Source: Bradyrhizobium sp. OK095 (lineage in GTDB: Bacteria > Pseudomonadota > Alphaproteobacteria > Rhizobiales > Xanthobacteraceae). From it: a DNA stretch of 64,000 nt. The stretch lies in the NCBI RefSeq assembly GCF_900109945.1, contig NZ_FOBX01000011.1, positions 62,001 to 126,000 on the forward strand, given 5' to 3'. The notes below the pieces were generated by a model. That model made no database searches, had not been told where the DNA came from, and saw only the letters and a list, made by a program, of their open reading frames with translations. The stretch's first letter is position 1; every line of letters starts with the position of its first letter. The translations under genes and the position numbers were made by a program. Shown piece by piece: positions 1 through 9,377 of the stretch.

Positions 1-297
1 ATAAGCCTCCTGGATTTCGTCGATCCGGTTGACCAGCGTGCGGAAGCGTTTCGAATTGTCCGGCGAGTGGGTCGCAAGCCCGACCTGTATGAAGGCGATC
101 ACGCCGAAGCCGAGCGCCTCGCTGGAGAGATCGGCGTGATAGCCTGCAATCACCTTCTCCTCCTCCAGCCGCATCCGCCGGCGCGAGCATTGCGAGGCGG
201 AAAGCCCCGCGAGATCGGCGAGCTCCTGGTTGGTGAGGCGGCCGTCCTCCTGGAGCGCGCCGAGGATCTTGAGGTCGAAGGCGTCTACCGGAATCAT
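1..297 (-). CDS. Lrp/AsnC-family transcriptional regulator (3'-truncated by window edge)
   Basis: Read on the minus strand from an ATG at 297, the protein begins MIPVDAFDLKILGALQEDGR and continues into NQELADLAGLSASQCSRR, the N-terminal winged-helix DNA-binding domain of Lrp/AsnC regulators. It then enters the ligand-sensing domain (VIAFIQVGLATHSPD) before the window ends, so about 99 residues are visible. An ATG slightly upstream is not usable, because its frame hits TGA after seven codons. The gene is divergent from the 4-hydroxyphenylpyruvate dioxygenase gene. Local Lrp regulators often control the adjacent amino-acid catabolic gene, so regulation of tyrosine breakdown is the likely role. 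The regulator class is secure; the target is inferred from position. Confidence 0.88.
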   Translation of the reverse strand, partial: MIPVDAFDLKILGALQEDGRLTNQELADLAGLSASQCSRRRMRLEEEKVIAGYHADLSSEALGFGVIAFIQVGLATHSPDNSKRFRTLVNRIDEIQEAY

Positions 298-315
298 GCG
301 TCTTTTGTCCAATTC

Positions 316-332
316 ATGCACGGATCGTGCAT
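316..332. promoter_or_regulatory. Palindrome ATGCACG-GAT-CGTGCAT, probable Lrp-type operator
   Basis: A perfect 7-bp inverted repeat with a 3-bp centre lies 19 bp upstream of the regulator start and 86 bp upstream of hppD. Flanking TCAT and ATGA extend the symmetry with a small offset. Position and symmetry fit a site where the divergent Lrp/AsnC regulator controls itself and hppD. Binding is inferred. Confidence 0.5.
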
Positions 333-418
333 ATGATAGCCAAAAGACGTCCCGTTTGCACGCTCCTTGCGCGTCCTATGAAGGATAGTTCGGCCCAGCA
401 GCAATTTGGGAGAACAGC

Positions 419-1537
419 ATGGGTCCGTTTCCGCACGATGCACCGCCGGCCACCATCAGCGCCGACAATCCGATGGGCACCGACGGGTTCGAGTTCGTCG
501 AATATGCACACCCCAATCCGGAACAGCTGCATGCGCTGTTCAAGCTGATGGGCTATGCGCCCGTCGCGCGCCACAAGAGCAAGACAATCACGGTCTATCG
601 CCAGGGCGACATCAACTATCTCGTCAACGAGGAGCCCGGCACCCACGGCTACGATTTCGTCGCCGCGCACGGCCCCTGCGCGCCTTCGATGGCTTTTCGC
701 GTGGTCGATGCGAAGGCGGCCTATGACCGCGCGATTTCACTCGGTGCTGAGCCAGCGGAAGTGTCATCGGCGCAGAAGACCCTCGATGTCCCCGCCATCA
801 AGGGCATCGGCGGCAGTTTGCTGTATTTCGTCGATCGCTATGGGGCCAAGGGCTCGGCCTATGATGCCGAGTATGAATGGCTTGGTGCGCGCGATCCGCG
901 GCCCGCCGGAGCCGGCCTGTTCTATCTCGATCATCTCACCCACAACGTTCACCGCGGCCGCATGGATGTGTGGACCGGCTTCTATGAGAAGCTTTTCAAT
1001 TTCCGCCAGATTCGCTTCTTCGACATCGAGGGCCGCGCCTCGGGCCTGTTCTCGCGTGCGCTGACGAGCCCGGACGGCAAAATCCGGATTCCGATCAACG
1101 AGGACGCCGGCGATTCCGGCCAGATCGAGGAATATCTAAAAATCTATCGCGGCGAGGGCATCCAGCACATCGCCTGCGGCTGTAGCGATATCTATCGCAC
1201 CATCGAAGGCCTGCGCGAGGCCGGCCTGCCGTTCATGCCGGCGCCGCCCGAGACCTATTTCGAGCGAATCGACGCGCGCCTGCCGAAGCACGGCGAGGAT
1301 CTCGCGCGGCTGCACAAGAACGGCATTTTGATCGACGGCGAAGGCGTGGTCGACGGTGGCCAGACCAAAGTGCTCTTGCAGATCTTTTCGGCCAACGCGA
1401 TCGGCCCGATCTTCTTCGAATTCATCCAGCGCAAAGGCGATGACGGCTTTGGAGAGGGCAATTTCAAGGCATTGTTCGAATCGATCGAGGAAGATCAGAT
1501 CCGGCGCGGGGTGCTGAAGGTGGATGACGCGGCGTAG
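419..1537 (+). CDS. hppD: 4-hydroxyphenylpyruvate dioxygenase
   Basis: This Fe(II) enzyme converts 4-hydroxyphenylpyruvate to homogentisate in tyrosine catabolism. The 372-residue length is normal for bacterial HPPD. The three expected iron ligands are visible: His172 in LDHLTHNV, His250 in GIQHIAC, and the Glu of IFFEFIQRKGDDGFGEGNF near residue 334. The last segment is the diagnostic C-terminal signature, and both vicinal-oxygen-chelate halves are present. The start ATG at 419 gives the usual short N-terminal extension before TDGFEFVEYA. Homogentisate dioxygenase and fumarylacetoacetase are not next to it here. It is divergent from an Lrp-type regulator, with a palindrome between them. Confidence 0.96.
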   Translation: MGPFPHDAPPATISADNPMGTDGFEFVEYAHPNPEQLHALFKLMGYAPVARHKSKTITVYRQGDINYLVNEEPGTHGYDFVAAHGPCAPSMAFRVVDAKAAYDRAISLGAEPAEVSSAQKTLDVPAIKGIGGSLLYFVDRYGAKGSAYDAEYEWLGARDPRPAGAGLFYLDHLTHNVHRGRMDVWTGFYEKLFNFRQIRFFDIEGRASGLFSRALTSPDGKIRIPINEDAGDSGQIEEYLKIYRGEGIQHIACGCSDIYRTIEGLREAGLPFMPAPPETYFERIDARLPKHGEDLARLHKNGILIDGEGVVDGGQTKVLLQIFSANAIGPIFFEFIQRKGDDGFGEGNFKALFESIEEDQIRRGVLKVDDAA

Positions 1538-1556
1538 AGCGCGGCAAAACCGGTGT

Positions 1557-1650
1557 CGTAGGGTGGGCAAAGCGTAAGCGTGTCCACCATTGCTATCGAG
1601 GTCGCGGAGAAATGGTGGGCACGGCGCTATGCGCCTTTGCCTACCCTACG
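1557..1650. repeat. Intergenic palindromic repeat (GTAGGGTGGGCAAAG type)
   Basis: The sequence begins CGTAGGGTGGGCAAAGCG and ends CGCCTTTGCCTACCCTACG, so its ends are inverted repeats. An inner pair, GTCCACCATT and AATGGTGGGCAC, makes a nested hairpin. I recognise the wording as one of the short palindromic elements repeated between genes in Bradyrhizobium. It sits between two convergent genes (hppD and the CoA-transferase gene) and could act as a bidirectional terminator. Confidence 0.7.
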
Positions 1651-1665
1651 GATTCGTGCGCGGGG

Positions 1666-2778
1666 TTACTTTGCCGCTTTCCACGCAGCCGTCACCGCCG
1701 CAATCTCCGCACCTTCCGGCTCGCGAACCGCCGACGGCGTCCGCGAGAAGCGCGGCGCCGGCGCCGGCTGCTTCACGCCGTGGCGCTCGATGAAGACCTC
1801 GCGGGCGACCATGTGCGGATGCTCGGTCGCTTCCGACATGGTCAGCACGGGCGCAAAGCAGATGTCGGTGCCTTCCATGATCTTGCACCAGTCCTCGCGC
1901 GTCTTGCTCTTGAACACCGCTTTCAGTTTCTCCTTCAGCGCCGGCCAGGCCTTGGGGTTCATCTGCGCGTCGAAATCGGCGTCAGTCAGGCCCGCGTGCT
2001 CGCGCAGCAGTGCGTAGAACTGCGGTTCGATCGAGCCGATCGAGACGAAGTGCCCGCAGGCGCACTCGTAGACGCCGTAGAAATGCGCGCCGCCATCGAG
2101 GAAGTTCTGGTTGCGACCTTCAGTCCAGCGGCCGAGCGTGGTCATGTCGAAGAAGAACGACATCAGCGATGCTGCGCCGTCGCACATCGCGGTGTCGACC
2201 ACTTGGCCCTTGCCCGACTTCTGCACTTCCAGCAGTGCTGCGAGCACGCCGACGACCATATAGAGCGCGCCGCCACCGAAATCGCCAACGAGGTTGAGCG
2301 GCGGCACCGGCGCTTCCTTGGTGCCGATCGCGGCCAGCGCGCCGGTGATGGAGATGTAATTGATGTCGTGGCCGGCAGCGTTGGCGAGCGGGCCTTCCTG
2401 GCCCCAGCCGGTCATGCGGCCGTAAACGAGTTTTGGATTGCGCGCGAGCACGACGTCCGGGCCAAGCCCAAGCCGCTCCATCACGCCGGGGCGAAAGCCT
2501 TCGACCAGTGCGTCGGCATTCGCAAGCAAGTCGAGAACCTCCGCGATCGCCGCCTTGTCCTTGAGGTCGAGCTCGATCACCTTGCGGCCGCGTCCTGCCA
2601 CCGACTTCATGCTTTTCTTGGCGCCGACGCGGTCGAGCGTGACGACATCGGCGCCCATGTCGGCCAGCATCATGCAGGCGAACGGGCCGGGTCCGATGCC
2701 CGCGAACTCGACGATGCGGAAGCCCGAGAGCGGGCCGGAGGCGCGGACGGAAGCGGAGGGGGCTGATTTATCGAGCAC
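1666..2778 (-). CDS. CaiB/BaiF-type CoA transferase, alpha-methylacyl-CoA racemase-like
   Basis: The protein has the family III CoA-transferase/racemase pattern: GPLSGFRIVEFAGIGPGPFA at the N-terminus, then MLADMGADVV, a conserved GRKVIELDLK stretch and NPKLVYGRMTGWGQEGPLA. The phrase GHDINYISITGALAAIG is typical of alpha-methylacyl-CoA racemases, which epimerise 2-methyl-branched acyl-CoAs. I place the start at the GTG at 2778, not the ATG at 2823, because GAGGAAA lies 8 bases upstream. This gives 370 residues, normal for the family. It is transcribed away from the cox operon terminator. Racemase is more likely than carnitine- or oxalate-type CoA transfer, but the substrate cannot be read from sequence. 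Confidence 0.88.
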   Translation of the reverse strand: MLDKSAPSASVRASGPLSGFRIVEFAGIGPGPFACMMLADMGADVVTLDRVGAKKSMKSVAGRGRKVIELDLKDKAAIAEVLDLLANADALVEGFRPGVMERLGLGPDVVLARNPKLVYGRMTGWGQEGPLANAAGHDINYISITGALAAIGTKEAPVPPLNLVGDFGGGALYMVVGVLAALLEVQKSGKGQVVDTAMCDGAASLMSFFFDMTTLGRWTEGRNQNFLDGGAHFYGVYECACGHFVSIGSIEPQFYALLREHAGLTDADFDAQMNPKAWPALKEKLKAVFKSKTREDWCKIMEGTDICFAPVLTMSEATEHPHMVAREVFIERHGVKQPAPAPRFSRTPSAVREPEGAEIAAVTAAWKAAK

Positions 2779-2920
2779 GTTGTTGTTTCCTCGGGTCGCG
2801 GGCGGATGCCGGTGGTCCGGCAATCACCCGGGACGTTCCTCTGTGGGGCGAGTTAATTGGCTGATTAACTTTTCCAGTCTTCACGCCAGCGAGGCAAGCG
2901 CTTTTCATGCATGGGGCATC

Positions 2921-2950
2921 AAAAAAGCGGCGCGCATTGCTGCGCGCCGC
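2921..2950 (-). terminator. Rho-independent terminator of the coxSLM-like operon
   Basis: On the minus strand a 9-bp GC stem (GCGGCGCGC / GCGCGCCGC, loop AGCAAT) is followed directly by TTTTTT. It lies 35 bp beyond the stop of the last cox-type gene. Confidence 0.85.
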
Positions 2951-2984
2951 GGAAAATTTGTGTTGAGGCGCTAAAGCGCGATCG

Positions 2985-3785
2985 TCAGCCGGCCGCCGTC
3001 ACCGCACGCTGAGCCATGACCTTGATCAGGTTGGCGCGGTACTCAGCGGTGCCGTGGATATCGGCCAGCAGATTGCTCGCCGAAATGTTCACGCTGTCGA
3101 TCGCCGACGGCGACCAGTTTGCTTTCAGCGCGGCCTCGATCGCGCCAACGCGCATCACGCCGCTCTGCGAAGCGCCGGTCGCGGCCACGCGAACCTCGCC
3201 CGACTTCGTCTGCGCGACGAACACGCCGGTCAATGCGAAGCGAGAGGCCGGATGCCGCATTTTCTCGTAACCCGCCTTCGCCGGCACCGGGAACGACACG
3301 GCGGTGATGATCTCGCCGTCTTCAAGCGCCGTGGTGAACAGGCCCTTGAAGAAGTCGTCTGCCGAGATCGAGCGCTTGTTGGTTTTCACCGTCGCGCCAA
3401 GTGCCAGCAGCGCGGCAGGATAATCCGCGGCCGGATCGTTGTTGGCGATCGAGCCGCCGATCGTGCCGCGATAACGGACGGCGGGATCGCCGAGCACCGA
3501 GGTGAGATAGGCGATTGCGGGGATCGCCTTCTTCACATCGGCATTCTGCATGATGTCGAAATAGGTCGTGCCGGCCTTGATGGTCAGCACGTCGCCCGAC
3601 AGCTCGACGCCCTGCAACTCCTTGATCTTGCCGAGGTCGATCACGTCGGAGGGGCTTGCAAGCCGCTGCTTCATCACCGGCAACAGCGTCTGGCCGCCGG
3701 CGAGGAACTTTGCTTCGCTGCCCTTGGCGAACAGGCTTACGGCTTCGTCGACCGAGGAAGCGCGATGATAAATGGTCTGGTACAT
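2985..3785 (-). CDS. Molybdenum hydroxylase FAD-binding medium subunit (CoxM-like)
   Basis: This is the FAD subunit of a three-subunit xanthine-oxidase-family enzyme; it passes electrons from the 2Fe-2S subunit to an acceptor. The FAD-binding motifs AGGQTLLPVMKQRLASP and TIGGSIANNDPAADYPAAL are clear. I start at the ATG at 3785 (MYQTIYHRASS) because GAGAGGAG lies just upstream and the longer frame reads into the preceding gene. The product is 266 residues, normal for CoxM/CutM. It is the last gene of the S-L-M operon, 13 bp after the large-subunit gene, and is followed by a strong terminator. Confidence 0.93.
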   Translation of the reverse strand: MYQTIYHRASSVDEAVSLFAKGSEAKFLAGGQTLLPVMKQRLASPSDVIDLGKIKELQGVELSGDVLTIKAGTTYFDIMQNADVKKAIPAIAYLTSVLGDPAVRYRGTIGGSIANNDPAADYPAALLALGATVKTNKRSISADDFFKGLFTTALEDGEIITAVSFPVPAKAGYEKMRHPASRFALTGVFVAQTKSGEVRVAATGASQSGVMRVGAIEAALKANWSPSAIDSVNISASNLLADIHGTAEYRANLIKVMAQRAVTAAG

Positions 3786-3798
3786 CTTTCTGCTCCTC

Positions 3799-6141
3799 TC
3801 AAGCCGCGTGGATCGTGCGCCACACCCGGTCGGGGGTTGCGGGCATTTCCAGATTGTTCTTGCCGATCGCATCCGTGATCGCGTTGATCACGGCAGCAGA
3901 AGCGCCGATCGCGCCGGCCTCACCGCAACCCTTGATGCCGAGCGGATTGCCCGGGCACAGTGTCGTGGTGTGGGAGAGGTTGAACGAGGGCAGATCGTCG
4001 GCGCGCGGCATGGAGTAATCCATGAACGAGGCCGTAATCGGCTGTCCGTTGGAGTCGTAGATCGCGTGCTCGAGCAATGCTTGCCCGATGCCCTGGGCAA
4101 GTCCGCCATGGACCTGGCCCTCGACGATCATCGGATTGATCAGCCGGCCGAAATCGTCGGCTGCGACGAAGTTGACGAAGGAGGTCTTGCCAGTGCCGGG
4201 ATCGACCTCGAGCTCGCAGATATAGGAGCCGGCCGGGAAGGTGAAGTTGGTGGGGTCGTAGAAGGCGCTTTCCTTCAGGCCCGGCTCCATCCCGTCAGGC
4301 AGATTGTGTGCGGTGTAGGCCGCGAGCGCGACCATCGGCAGCGCGATCGCCTTGTCGGTGCCGGCCACCTTGAACTCGCCGTTCTCGATGACGATGTCGC
4401 CTTCCGACGCTTCAAGTGCATGCGCGGCGATCTTCTTGGCCTTGGACTCCATCTTCTCCATGGCCTTGAGGATCGCGGTGAGACCGACGGCCGCCGAGCG
4501 CGAGCCGTACGTGCCCATGCCGAACTGCACCTTGTCGGTGTCGCCATGGACGATCGAGACCTGGCTGATGGGAATGCCTAGGCGCTCCGCGACGAGTTGG
4601 CAGAACGTGGTTTCGTGACCCTGGCCATGGCTGTGCGAGCCCGTCAGGACCTCGATGGTACCGACCGGGTTGACGCGCACCTCGGCGGATTCCCAGAGGC
4701 CGACGCCGGCGCCGAGACTACCGACCGCCTTTGACGGCGCGATGCCGCAGGCCTCGATATAGCAGGACAAGCCGATGCCGCGCAGCTTGCCTTCCGTCTT
4801 CGCCTTGGCCTTGCGGGCGGCGAAGCCGTCATAGTCGATCGCCTTCATCGCGGCATCGAGCGAGGCGTTAAAGTCGCCGGTGTCATAGGCCATGATGACG
4901 GGCGTCTGGTGCGGGAACTGGGTGATGAAGTTTTGCCGGCGCAGTGCGGCCGGATCGACCTTCAATTGCCGCGCCGCCGTCTCCATCAGACGTTCGATCA
5001 GGTAGCTCGCCTCCGGGCGACCCGCGCCGCGATAGGCATCCACCGGCGTGGTGTTGGTGTAGACCCCGATCACCTCGGCATGGATCGCCGGGATGTTGTA
5101 CTGGCCCGACAGCAGCGTCGCGTAGAGATAGGTCGGCACTGATGAGGAGAACAGCGACATGTAGGCGCCGAAATTGGCGTAGGTCTTCACCTTCAGCCCG
5201 GTGATCTTGTTGTTGGCGTCGAATGCCAACTCGGCATGGGTGACGTGGTCGCGGCCATGCGCGTCGGTGAGGAAGGCTTCAGTGCGGTCGCCGGTCCATT
5301 TCACGGGACGGCCGACCTTCTTCGAGGCCCAGAGTGCCACCATCTCCTCGGGATAGATGAAGATTTTTGAGCCAAAACCGCCGCCGACGTCGGGGGCGAT
5401 CACGCGCAGTTTGTGCTCGGGGGCGATGTTGTAGAACGCCGATAGCACGAGGCGGGCGACGTGCGGGTTCTGCGAGGTCGTATATAAAGTATAGTGCTCT
5501 TCCGCCGCGTCGTAGTCCGCGATCGCCGCGCGCGGCTCCATCGCGTTCGGCGCGAGGCGGTTGTTGGTGACGTCGAGCTTGACGACATTGGCGGCCTTGG
5601 CGAAGGCTGCGTCCGCAGCACCCTCGTCGCCGATCACCCAGTCATAGACCTGGTTGCCGGGGGCTTCGGGATGCAGCTGCGGCGCGCCGGCCTTGATCGC
5701 GGCATGGACGTCGGCGACCGCCGTCAGCTCTTCGTAGTTGACGACCACGGCCTCGGCCGCGTCGCGCGCCTGGTTCTTGGTTTCGGCGATCACGACCGCG
5801 ACGGCCTGTCCGACGAAGCGCACCGTCTCCGGCGCCATTGCCGGCCATGCGCCCATCTTCATCGGGCTGCCGTCCTTGGAGGTGATGGCCCAGCCGCAGA
5901 TGAGGTTGCCGACCTTGTCGTCGACGATCTCTTGTCCCGTGAGCACGGCGACCACGCCGGGCATGCTGAGCGCGGCGGAGGAGTCGATCCCCTTCACCTT
6001 GGCATGGGCGTGCGGGCTGCGGATGAAGTGGGCATGGGTCATGCCGAGCAATTTGATGTCGTCGACGTAGCGGCCCTTGCCGGTAATGAAACGCTTGTCT
6101 TCCTTGCGCACGACGCGCGCGCCAATGCCTTCAACACCCAT
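3799..6141 (-). CDS. Molybdopterin-binding large subunit, form II CoxL-like
   Basis: This catalytic subunit binds the molybdopterin-cytosine-dinucleotide cofactor. From the ATG at 6141 (MGVEGIGARVVRKEDKRF, GGGAGG nine bases upstream) it has 780 residues, the family norm. The N-terminal hammerhead domain is followed by Moco-binding motifs such as GGGFGSK and GQGHETTF, and the catalytic Glu lies in GCGEAGAIGAS. The active-site loop reads AYRGAGR. That is the form II signature; true CO dehydrogenases (form I) have AYxCSFR with the Cu-binding Cys. The operon order S-L-M also matches form II. Electronic annotation as carbon-monoxide dehydrogenase would therefore be doubtful; the substrate is probably an N-heterocycle or aldehyde. 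Confidence 0.93.
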   Translation of the reverse strand: MGVEGIGARVVRKEDKRFITGKGRYVDDIKLLGMTHAHFIRSPHAHAKVKGIDSSAALSMPGVVAVLTGQEIVDDKVGNLICGWAITSKDGSPMKMGAWPAMAPETVRFVGQAVAVVIAETKNQARDAAEAVVVNYEELTAVADVHAAIKAGAPQLHPEAPGNQVYDWVIGDEGAADAAFAKAANVVKLDVTNNRLAPNAMEPRAAIADYDAAEEHYTLYTTSQNPHVARLVLSAFYNIAPEHKLRVIAPDVGGGFGSKIFIYPEEMVALWASKKVGRPVKWTGDRTEAFLTDAHGRDHVTHAELAFDANNKITGLKVKTYANFGAYMSLFSSSVPTYLYATLLSGQYNIPAIHAEVIGVYTNTTPVDAYRGAGRPEASYLIERLMETAARQLKVDPAALRRQNFITQFPHQTPVIMAYDTGDFNASLDAAMKAIDYDGFAARKAKAKTEGKLRGIGLSCYIEACGIAPSKAVGSLGAGVGLWESAEVRVNPVGTIEVLTGSHSHGQGHETTFCQLVAERLGIPISQVSIVHGDTDKVQFGMGTYGSRSAAVGLTAILKAMEKMESKAKKIAAHALEASEGDIVIENGEFKVAGTDKAIALPMVALAAYTAHNLPDGMEPGLKESAFYDPTNFTFPAGSYICELEVDPGTGKTSFVNFVAADDFGRLINPMIVEGQVHGGLAQGIGQALLEHAIYDSNGQPITASFMDYSMPRADDLPSFNLSHTTTLCPGNPLGIKGCGEAGAIGASAAVINAITDAIGKNNLEMPATPDRVWRTIHAA

Positions 6142-6227
6142 TGTCTGGTCCTCCCGACCGGAAATTGTTTTGCCCGTGCTTTCCATCGAAAGCCGCAGGG
6201 GCGGTTCTTCTTTCGAGGCGAGCCGCT

Positions 6228-6713
<486 letters not shown>

Positions 6714-6833
6714 GGTGAAGTCCTCCCGGGGATTGATTTTGATTGTTTCTAATTAGAGACCGCCGCCCCCGGACTTTGCAACTAGGATTTTGGTCGCTGC
6801 GGTCATGGAAAAGTCATCGATCCCGCCGGGGGT

Positions 6834-6897
6834 GCAATGACTTGGGAGCGCAATGACTTGGGAGGGCAATGATTTGGGCGGGCAAGGACTTGGGCGG
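6834..6897. repeat. Tandem repeat, four 16-bp units (GCAATGACTTGGGAGS)
   Basis: Four consecutive 16-bp units read GCAATGACTTGGGAGC, GCAATGACTTGGGAGG, GCAATGATTTGGGCGG and GCAAGGACTTGGGCGG. They lie in the divergent intergenic region and could be a multi-copy binding site or a slippage-prone microarray. Confidence 0.85.
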
Positions 6898-7005
6898 GCA
6901 GGCCGGGGATTCGCCGGCCTGGCCGGCGGCCCGCGTGGGATGCCAGCCGTCACCCCCTCCGGTCGGCCTTTGGCCGATGACACCGGAGATTGCGGGGGCG
7001 CGCCG

Positions 7006-7035
7006 AATTTACCGCCCCTTATCCATTGTGCCCTA
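7006..7035 (+). promoter_or_regulatory. Conserved upstream block shared by both chemoreceptor genes
   Basis: AATTTACCGCCCCTTATCC here matches AATTTACCGTGGCTTATCC at 9275-9293 in 16 of 19 positions, at about 100 bp from each start codon. Both are followed by a TTGxxCCCT-like run. The conservation suggests a shared promoter or activator site. I cannot assign a sigma factor. Confidence 0.5.
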
Positions 7036-7106
7036 GTTTTGCGCATCCGGGTCTGGAGGCGGGGCGCCTCCGGAACACGGCCGAATAGAATAAATGGGGG
7101 TTGGGA

Positions 7107-9146
7107 ATGTCCGGGCGTATCGCGTCGCCGTCTAAGCGCACAATATTTCCGACCCTCAGGTTCCGCGCCAAGATCATCCTGGGCTTCGCCGCCGTGCTGG
7201 TGATCTCCGCGGGCAGCATGGCCTTCTCCTATTTCGGCTTCGAGCGGGTCTCGTCCGGGGTCGGGTCCTACCGCGCCAGCGTGTCGGAGGCCGACCTTGC
7301 CCGCAACATCGACCGCGAGCTGCTTGCCTACCGCTCGGCCGTCAAATATTTCGTCGTCACCGGCAAGGAGGACGACGCCAAGGCGGCGCTGGATTCCGAA
7401 GCCAGCCTGAAGAGCGCGATCGACCAGGCCATCAAGGGCGCCAAGAAGCCGGCGCGGCAGGAGAGCCTCGACAAGCTCGCCAAGGAGTTCTCCAACTTCT
7501 CCGCGACCTTCGCAAAAGTCCTCCAGGCCAAGCGTGACAGCGCGCTGCTGGTGCAGAACCAGCTTACGCGCAACGCCAACCTGCTGAAGTACAAGCTCGA
7601 CGACATCGGCAACAACGCATCCGATTCCGAGGCGCAGGCGATCGAGTTCGGCACCAAGCAGGTCAATGCCCAGTTCCAGACCGCAAGCTCGGCTGCGACC
7701 AATTTCGTGCTGACGTCGGATCAGGCGATTGCCACCAGCGCGCTGGCGCGGCTGAAATTCGTCGAGAACTCGCTCGGCGCCGTCTATTCCATGGACGACA
7801 AGATCGTCGCCGGCCTGAAGGACGCCAAGGGGCTGCTCACGGCCTATCGCGAATCGCTGGAGAAGCTGATCGCCAACGCCAAATTGGTCGATGACCTCGT
7901 GACCGAGATGAGCGGCTCGGCGAGGGCGATCCTCCAGGGCGCCACCGCCATGAAGGCGGACCTCGTCGCCGAACAGCAGCGGCTCGATTCGGAGTCGGAG
8001 GCGACCATCGGGAAGACCGAGCAACTGGTGCTGATGCTGGCCGTCGGCGGCACGCTGCTCGGTGCGATCCTCGCCTTTCTGCTCGGCACCGGCATCTCGC
8101 GGCCGATGATCGCGATGTGCAAGGCGATGCGCGAGCTCGCCTCGGGCAATTTCGACGTCGTGCTGCCGGGGCTCGGCCGCAAGGACGAGATCGGCGAGAT
8201 GGCCGGCGCGGTCGAGGAATTCAAGGTTCAGGCCGTCACCAAGGCCGAGCGCGATGCCGCTGCCAGCGAAGCTCAGAACAAGGAGGCAAGCGCGGCCCGC
8301 CGCTCCGAGCTGATTCGTTTCGCCGATGATTTCGAAAGCGCCGTCGGCGCTATCGTGTCGAATGTCTCCGCTTCGGCCGTGCAGCTCGAATCGTCCGCGT
8401 CCACACTGACTCGTACCGCCGAGATCACGCAGACGCTGTCGAGCCAGGTCGCGGGCGTGTCCGAGCAGGCCTCCAGCAACATGCAGTCGGTCGCCACCGC
8501 AACCGAAGAGCTGTCGGCTTCGGTCGAGGAGATCGGCCGCCAGGTCCGCGATTCCAACCGCATTGCCGAAGCCGCCGTCGTGCAGGCCAAGGAGACCGAC
8601 GGCCGTATCGGCAAGCTCTCGCACGCGGCCCAGCAGATCGGTGAAGTCGTCAAGCTGATCACGGCGATCGCCGAGCAGACCAATTTGCTGGCGCTGAACG
8701 CCACCATCGAGGCGGCGCGCGCCGGCGAGGCCGGCCGCGGCTTTGCGGTCGTGGCCAGTGAAGTGAAGTCGCTAGCGAGCCAGACCGCGAAGGCGACCGA
8801 CGAGATTTCCTCGCACATTGCGGGCATGCAGGGCGCCACCGCCGAATCGGTCGCCGCGATCAAGGAGATTGGCGCGACCATCGGCCAGATCTCGTCGATC
8901 TCGACCTCCATTGCCAGCGCGGTGGAAGAGCAGGGTGCGGCGACGCAGGAAATTGCCCGCAGCGTCCAGACCGTCGCCCAGGGCACCCACACCGCCGCCA
9001 CCGACATCGGCCAGGTCAACCGCGGCGCAGCCGAGACCGGCTCGGCGTCGGGGGAGGTGCTGAATTCGGCCAAGACACTCTCCAGCGAGAGCACCCGCCT
9101 CCGCGCCGAGCTCGACCGCTTCATGGCGAATATCCGGGCGGCCTAA
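7107..9146 (+). CDS. Methyl-accepting chemotaxis protein, first of a tandem pair
   Basis: Chemoreceptor of 679 residues. TM1 ([18 protein letters not shown]) is followed by a periplasmic helical domain of about 270 residues, TM2 ([20 protein letters not shown]), a HAMP domain ([19 protein letters not shown]) and the long signalling hairpin. The hairpin tip [19 protein letters not shown] and [15 protein letters not shown] is canonical for CheA/CheW contact. The protein ends FMANIRAA, with no NWETF-type CheR tether. I start at the ATG at 7107 (MSGRIASPS), after GGGGGTTGGGA, because the second copy has the same arrangement. The C-terminal half is almost identical to the next receptor while the sensor domains differ. 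The ligand is unknown. Confidence 0.95.
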   Translation: MSGRIASPSKRTIFPTLRFRAKIILGFAAVLVISAGSMAFSYFGFERVSSGVGSYRASVSEADLARNIDRELLAYRSAVKYFVVTGKEDDAKAALDSEASLKSAIDQAIKGAKKPARQESLDKLAKEFSNFSATFAKVLQAKRDSALLVQNQLTRNANLLKYKLDDIGNNASDSEAQAIEFGTKQVNAQFQTASSAATNFVLTSDQAIATSALARLKFVENSLGAVYSMDDKIVAGLKDAKGLLTAYRESLEKLIANAKLVDDLVTEMSGSARAILQGATAMKADLVAEQQRLDSESEATIGKTEQLVLMLAVGGTLLGAILAFLLGTGISRPMIAMCKAMRELASGNFDVVLPGLGRKDEIGEMAGAVEEFKVQAVTKAERDAAASEAQNKEASAARRSELIRFADDFESAVGAIVSNVSASAVQLESSASTLTRTAEITQTLSSQVAGVSEQASSNMQSVATATEELSASVEEIGRQVRDSNRIAEAAVVQAKETDGRIGKLSHAAQQIGEVVKLITAIAEQTNLLALNATIEAARAGEAGRGFAVVASEVKSLASQTAKATDEISSHIAGMQGATAESVAAIKEIGATIGQISSISTSIASAVEEQGAATQEIARSVQTVAQGTHTAATDIGQVNRGAAETGSASGEVLNSAKTLSSESTRLRAELDRFMANIRAA

Positions 9147-9274
9147 GGCCTGGCTGCCTGAAGCGCTCGCCGTAGCGTCACACCCTCCTTCGTCCCGGAT
9201 CGGCGTTTCGCTTGTCCGGGCGATGCGTTGAAATGATCTTCCCGCGTCACCTAACCGCAAGTTGCGACGCGATA

Positions 9275-9304
9275 AATTTACCGTGGCTTATCCTTTGCCC
9301 CTTA
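9275..9304 (+). promoter_or_regulatory. Second copy of the chemoreceptor upstream block
   Basis: AATTTACCGTGGCTTATCC and the following bases match the block at 7006 at the same approximate distance from the start codon. This indicates that the duplication included the promoter region. Confidence 0.5.
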
Positions 9305-9377
9305 CCGTGCTCTCGAGTCGGGAAGCGGGCTGCTTCCGGGCTGCGCCTGGTTTTCCGCGAATGGAATGGGGTGGGGA

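Larger units (their letters stand above)
6714..7106. other. Intergenic region upstream of coxS-like gene and first chemoreceptor gene
   Basis: This 393-bp divergent region contains no supportable gene. It holds a four-copy 16-bp tandem repeat and, near the chemoreceptor gene, a promoter-like block that is also found upstream of the second chemoreceptor gene. Open frames crossing it are antisense continuations of the chemoreceptor gene. Confidence 0.6.

Noticed and set aside
1612-2766. A 384-codon plus-strand frame opposite the CaiB-type gene
   Set aside because: Composition is Arg/Ala/His-rich shadow; the minus strand encodes a clear CoA-transferase/racemase.
6753-8624. A 623-codon open frame on the minus strand
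   Set aside because: It is antisense to the first chemoreceptor gene, has no family motifs, and exists because high GC keeps shadow frames open.
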